A DNA stretch of 64,000 nucleotides from NCBI RefSeq assembly GCF_015706575.1, contig NW_024037071.1, positions 10,033,774 through 10,097,773 of the forward strand, in the 5' to 3' direction. Made by a program: the position numbers and the translations under genes. Source of the DNA: Patiria miniata (lineage: Eukaryota > Echinodermata > Asteroidea > Valvatida > Asterinidae). The notes below the pieces were generated by a model. That model saw only the letters and a program-made list of their open reading frames with translations, searched no databases and was not told where the DNA came from. The stretch's first letter is position 1. Every line of letters starts with the position of its first letter. Positions 60,515 through 64,000 of the stretch are shown here, one piece after another.

Positions 60515-60607
60515 TGTAGAAAAATTGACGGGAATAATTGCGTGCGCCACATTTTCAAAAAGGCTAGGCATGCTAGGAGTGTGACTGCCGCCGCAGCGTG
60601 TCGCAAG

Positions 60608-60909
60608 CAAGGGCGGATCCAGAACACAATTTTAGGGGGGCCAAAAAAAATTTGGGCCCCCAAAAAAGTGGGTCAAAAAAATTAGGGCGTGGGGTTCGGG
60701 GCCCGCTTAAGGGCCCCGAAATTTTTTTTGGATTCTAGATGCTCTGTGGTGCGATCTGAGGCAATTTCTGACCACTTTAACCAATGTTTTTTTGAGGAAA
60801 AGATGGTGGTGTACTCATTGCCTGCCTTTATTGCGATGTCACATAAAAAAAAAAAAAATTTGGGGGGGGGGGCATGGCCCTTTTGCCCCCCCCCCTGGAT
60901 CCGCCCTTG
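60608..60909. mobile_element. hAT-like MITE, perfect 15-bp TIRs and perfect 8-bp TSD
   Basis: CAAGGGCGGATCCAG at the left and CTGGATCCGCCCTTG at the right are exact inverted repeats. GTCGCAAG flanks it at 60600-60607 and 60910-60917, a perfect 8-bp duplication as made by hAT transposases. 302 bp, with G/C runs, no coding capacity. Confidence 0.92.
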
Positions 60910-60917
60910 GTCGCAAG

Positions 60918-61089
60918 GGCCCCTCCATGGCTGCAATTGCAGTTTACACAAATAAATGAGTATAGTTTAGTTTTCGTGTAAATTAATTCCAGATATGTTT
61001 CTTCACAACTTCGGGGAAAAAAATATTCGTCTTATGAAGTCAGCAGCGGCGATTTCTTGGGTTTTTTTTTTAGGGGGGAGGGGGTGCTC
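60918..61089. other. Intergenic, nothing recognised
   Basis: Short AT-rich spacer with a T/G run. Confidence 0.4.
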
Positions 61090-61320
61090 AATAGTCTGAG
61101 TATCACACGTTGTCCGACCGTATAGAGCTAGGTCCAATAGCTCTATAATCAAACGGAGCCCTCTCCGTATTAACCAACGTCTGGTATATGTGAGCAATGC
61201 AATGTTACGCGACCCGAGCGCCAGCCAATCGGAGTGGACTTCAGAATTATGACGTCATTTCGATCAGAAATGTGGACTAATGTGTTGATTGGTCATTTTA
61301 GCTGCCCTATTTTTGTAATA

Positions 61321-62014
61321 CAGTGACTGACATCTCGATAAGTCAAACTCTGATAACTCAACTGTTAAGTCAAACAAAGAATCCATTCCCTTTAGTAGTA
61401 AAACATGATTATACAACCCTGCTTAACTCAAACTCTGCTTAAAGGGAAAATACAACATTTGCAAACATCAAAAAATAAAACTACCAAATCATTTTGAAAT
61501 ACCTTGCTGGACTATTAGTGAATTACTGTGTAAAGCATCCTGTAAAATCATGGCACCTGGTATACTGTCATTTTCAAGAAAAGTGGTATTTTTGTATCAA
61601 TTTCCAACGCTGATCGGCCGATCAGCGTTGGAAAAAACTGGCTTTTTTTTTTCAAATACTGGCCCCAGTTGACCATCGCACTTGTTTGCAATCGATTACA
61701 CACCTATGAACGGGTACAAGCCAGCTAGACTAGTTCCCTGACCTTACAATTCCCCAATATATGTAAACTGCTCTGTTTCTTCTTAAATGGAGTCAGGGAA
61801 CCAGACTACAGGAAAATGATTGTTTTTCTTGGTTTTTATAGCATTTTCGAACCCAAAACCTCAAAAAAGTCAGTGTAACTATATTTGCTAAATATTTCCA
61901 ACCCCCCAATTCCATCCATTTCTGAAAATTACGGCAAAAGCAAATGATGTATATTCCCTTTAAGTCACATTTTGAACCAGTTCCCTTGATGTTTGACTTA
62001 CCGAGATTTCACTG
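61321..62014. mobile_element. pogo/Tigger-like MITE, split by a TTAA MITE
   Basis: CAGTGACTGACATCTCGATA at the left and ACCGAGATTTCACTG at the right, followed inward by AGTCAAAC and its complement, flanked by TA (61319 and 62015). The CTCGATAAGTCAAAC-type terminus is typical of pogo/Tigger elements. Without the 521-bp insert it is about 170 bp. Confidence 0.75.
61439..61963. mobile_element. TTAA-flanked (piggyBac-like) MITE, copy 2
   Basis: TTAA at 61439-61442 and 61960-61963, same termini and body as 48064-48587. The central palindrome (CCAACGCTGATCGG and its complement, 28 bp) is perfect but differs from copy 1 by a symmetrical pair of changes. Confidence 0.82.
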
Positions 62015-62182
62015 TACATACAACAACGGGTTACGGAAGACCCGATAGAAGGCACCCACTGAATGGTAAGAATCTCGATTTCAAGACGCAGTTTTGCATG
62101 GTTTGCATAATATATTAATCGCCGAATATGCTCGCACATCATAGACCCTTGCTGTGCGAGGGGCCCGGGGATATTCCATAAT

Positions 62183-62355
62183 CAGGGGTGTGAGTGACCA
62201 CTGATCAAAATAGCTGAAAACAGCTGAAAAAGGTGTAAAAAAGCTGAACTTTGCAAATCTCCTATACTTCTGTACACAGCAAGAGAAGGAAAAAAGCTGA
62301 AATCCAAAACAAAAAAAGCCGAAATCAGCTTTAAAGCTGAGATTTCACACCCCTG
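62183..62355. mobile_element. hAT-like MITE with CAGGGGTGTGA termini
   Basis: CAGGGGTGTGA at 62183 and TCACACCCCTG ending 62355 are perfect inverted repeats. ATAAT directly abuts both ends, a partial duplication. The interior is rich in AAAAAGCTGAAA units. 173 bp. Confidence 0.75.
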
Positions 62356-62385
62356 ATAATAGACTATGGATTCAGCGGCTTGAAA

Positions 62386-64000
62386 TTCGACTTTCTTTTC
62401 TTTCCGGATATGGTCGCCTATTTAATATCTCTTTTGATAGCACCACGCGTTTATACCGGTCAACTCAGTAGATTATACCAGTCGACCCAACACAAAGTTC
62501 AGTCTCCGCTTTAGGCCTGGGCCTATGTCTTGTTTTTTTTTCTTTAAAAAAAAAAATCCCATTTAGCGAACCCCCCCCCCCTTAAAGGGCCCCTAATCTG
62601 GATACACCAATGTCCCACTCCATTTGAACCTGGATATAAAACGTTTAATATTTAAATGTTTATAGCGTCAGAAATATTTTTGTACATAAAACAATCAATA
62701 ATTTTGGTGAGTTAGTTTGCAAGTGTGCACGAACGTATATGAGGCCTTCTTATAGGATCATCGGAAAATGTGCAACGCGCATAACGGTGGATCTAGAACC
62801 AAATGTTCAGGCCGGGGTTGGGGGAGGGGGCAGTGTGACGCACATAGATTTGTCGTTGTGAGAAGGATATAATTCGAATTCCCCAAGGTGTACCCTTTCC
62901 AAAAATACCCACTAAACACTTGGTCATTTCCAGAAAGTAAAAGACCCCTGGCTCTTGGTCTATGTTCAACTGGCCAGCCGGGCAGCCGTTGCAAATTCGA
63001 AAAGAGGGATGGGGCTGGACGACATTTGACGCTAGGGGCGCCCTCTCCTTTTCTTTTCTTTTCTTTTTACAGTGTATTAGTACTTCACGCATCTGTGGAA
63101 AGAAGGAAATGGGCAGAGTACAGCATCACTTTTTGAAACAGTTTTGTCCACTCCTCTGGGTTGATTATTAATATAACTTTTTTTGGAGGGGGGTGGGGGC
63201 ATGGCCCCGTTGGTCCCCTGGATTCAGCAGTCAAATCTGAAGATGTAAACGGACACGGAAAAGATTTCCCTCACCACAGCCTGTGATTGACAGTTAGCGA
63301 TACTAACTCCTTTTTGAACAGGGACAAACACACCGATAATGAACCTGAAGACATGACAAGGGTATGGATTAACTACAAAAGGGAGTAGGGATGTAAGGGG
63401 AGGGGAAACGATTACGGGGAAAGGGGGCTTAACGGGAAGGCACTTGAGAGCGTGTCAAGGAACAATTGCAACCTAATGATGGAGGGAGGGAAAACGGTTA
63501 AGGACTTGGGAGTGTGGCAGGGTGTACAATTCTGTTGGGTGTGAGTTTGCGAGAAACAAATAGTTAATGCATCAGAGCTTATCACGGGCCGAATGAACAA
63601 TGATTTGTGTGTGTCAGCGATAACATGTTGTTAGATGCCCTCTCGAATGTCTTGTGAAGCTGGCGGGCAAATACTCTTGCAGGTGTCGGAGGACTTGATT
63701 GACAGCCTTCAGTGTCAGTGATTTGGTGATGGTGGGGGGGGGGGGGGGGGCATGGAGAACAAGTTGACTGCACTTTCTTGAGTTGAAAGGCGAACTTCAA
63801 GATATGTCGTGTGGTGGGGAATGGCCAGAGGGAATAGATTTCAGAGGGCAAAGGAGCTTGAGATTCCGAAAATAGTGACATTTTATAGAGTTTGGAAGGG
63901 CAAATAATTAATTCCCAGAATTGTCATATCACGTTGTACAAATTACATTACATTTATTATATGTTATACACCCCTGCCCCCCAAAAAAAAATTAAATTAG
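62386..64000. other. Intergenic, nothing recognised
   Basis: T/A, C and G runs at 62528-62585, 63180-63200 and 63734-63752. No exon, RNA gene or complete transposon supported. Confidence 0.4.

Larger units (their letters stand above)
61090..62385 (+). repeat. Dispersed repeat interrupted by nested transposons
   Basis: AGTCTGAGTATCACACGTT, ATGACGTCATTTCG, GATTGGTCA and TTTTTGTAATA (61096-61320) and, beyond the insertion, CATACAACAACGGG ... ATATATTAATCGCCGAAT and ATAATAGACTATGG match the order of 25710-26060. A hAT-like MITE (62183-62355) also sits in its right part. Confidence 0.6.

Noticed and set aside
43735..64000. Further NK-cluster genes (for example Lbx, Tlx, NK1) downstream of NK3
   Set aside because: No other frame with a WFQNRR homeodomain signature was found in the window on either strand.

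Overview
This is animal nuclear DNA. It has GC-rich split coding exons in a wide, AT-richer, repeat-filled intergenic background, with GT-AG introns, AATAAA signals, many mononucleotide G/C runs and numerous short non-autonomous DNA transposons. Only two protein-coding genes can be supported, both NK-class homeobox genes on the + strand: an NK4/tinman/Nkx2-5 orthologue (two exons, 13888-14359 and 15429-16072, 371 aa) and, about 24 kb downstream, an NK3/bagpipe/Nkx3-2 orthologue (40484-40982 and 42579-43078, 332 aa). The homeodomains, NK2-specific domain and C-terminal tail are very close to the vertebrate proteins. Together with the transposon-rich intergenic style this suggests an invertebrate deuterostome (hemichordate, echinoderm or cephalochordate); the phylum cannot be fixed from sequence reading alone.

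Layout: 1-13.5 kb is intergenic DNA upstream of NK4, with small inverted-repeat elements (1790-2004, 4116-4346), one copy of a 465-bp repeat family (6530-6994) and several GAGGGCGCT motifs that resemble the CTCF core. 13.5-17.6 kb is NK4 with its proximal promoter, an intron carrying three TCAAGTG (tinman-type) sites, and a probable 3' UTR. 17.6-40.4 kb is the NK4-NK3 interval: MITE pairs, a large inverted minisatellite around a short telomere-like tract (23674-24389), other minisatellites, tRNA-derived SINE pieces, and islands of apparently unique DNA that are candidate enhancers. 40.4-43.7 kb is NK3. 43.7-64 kb is downstream intergenic DNA with more MITEs, a GACTC palindromic satellite, and a three-level nest of transposons (61.1-62.2 kb). 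No third homeodomain is visible.

How the genes work together: tinman/NK4 and bagpipe/NK3 are ancient neighbours of the NK homeobox cluster and act in mesoderm (heart and visceral muscle or related tissue). Here they lie in tandem in the same orientation, each with a TN motif in exon 1, one phase-1 intron, and a homeodomain in exon 2, as expected for old tandem duplicates. The long spacer between them is probably regulatory DNA diluted by transposons.

No new enzymatic, defence or mobile system was found. The most interesting observations are the preserved NK4-NK3 pair, the TCAAGTG cluster in the NK4 intron, the recurrent CTCF-like motif around the genes, and several well-resolved transposon nests and palindromes.
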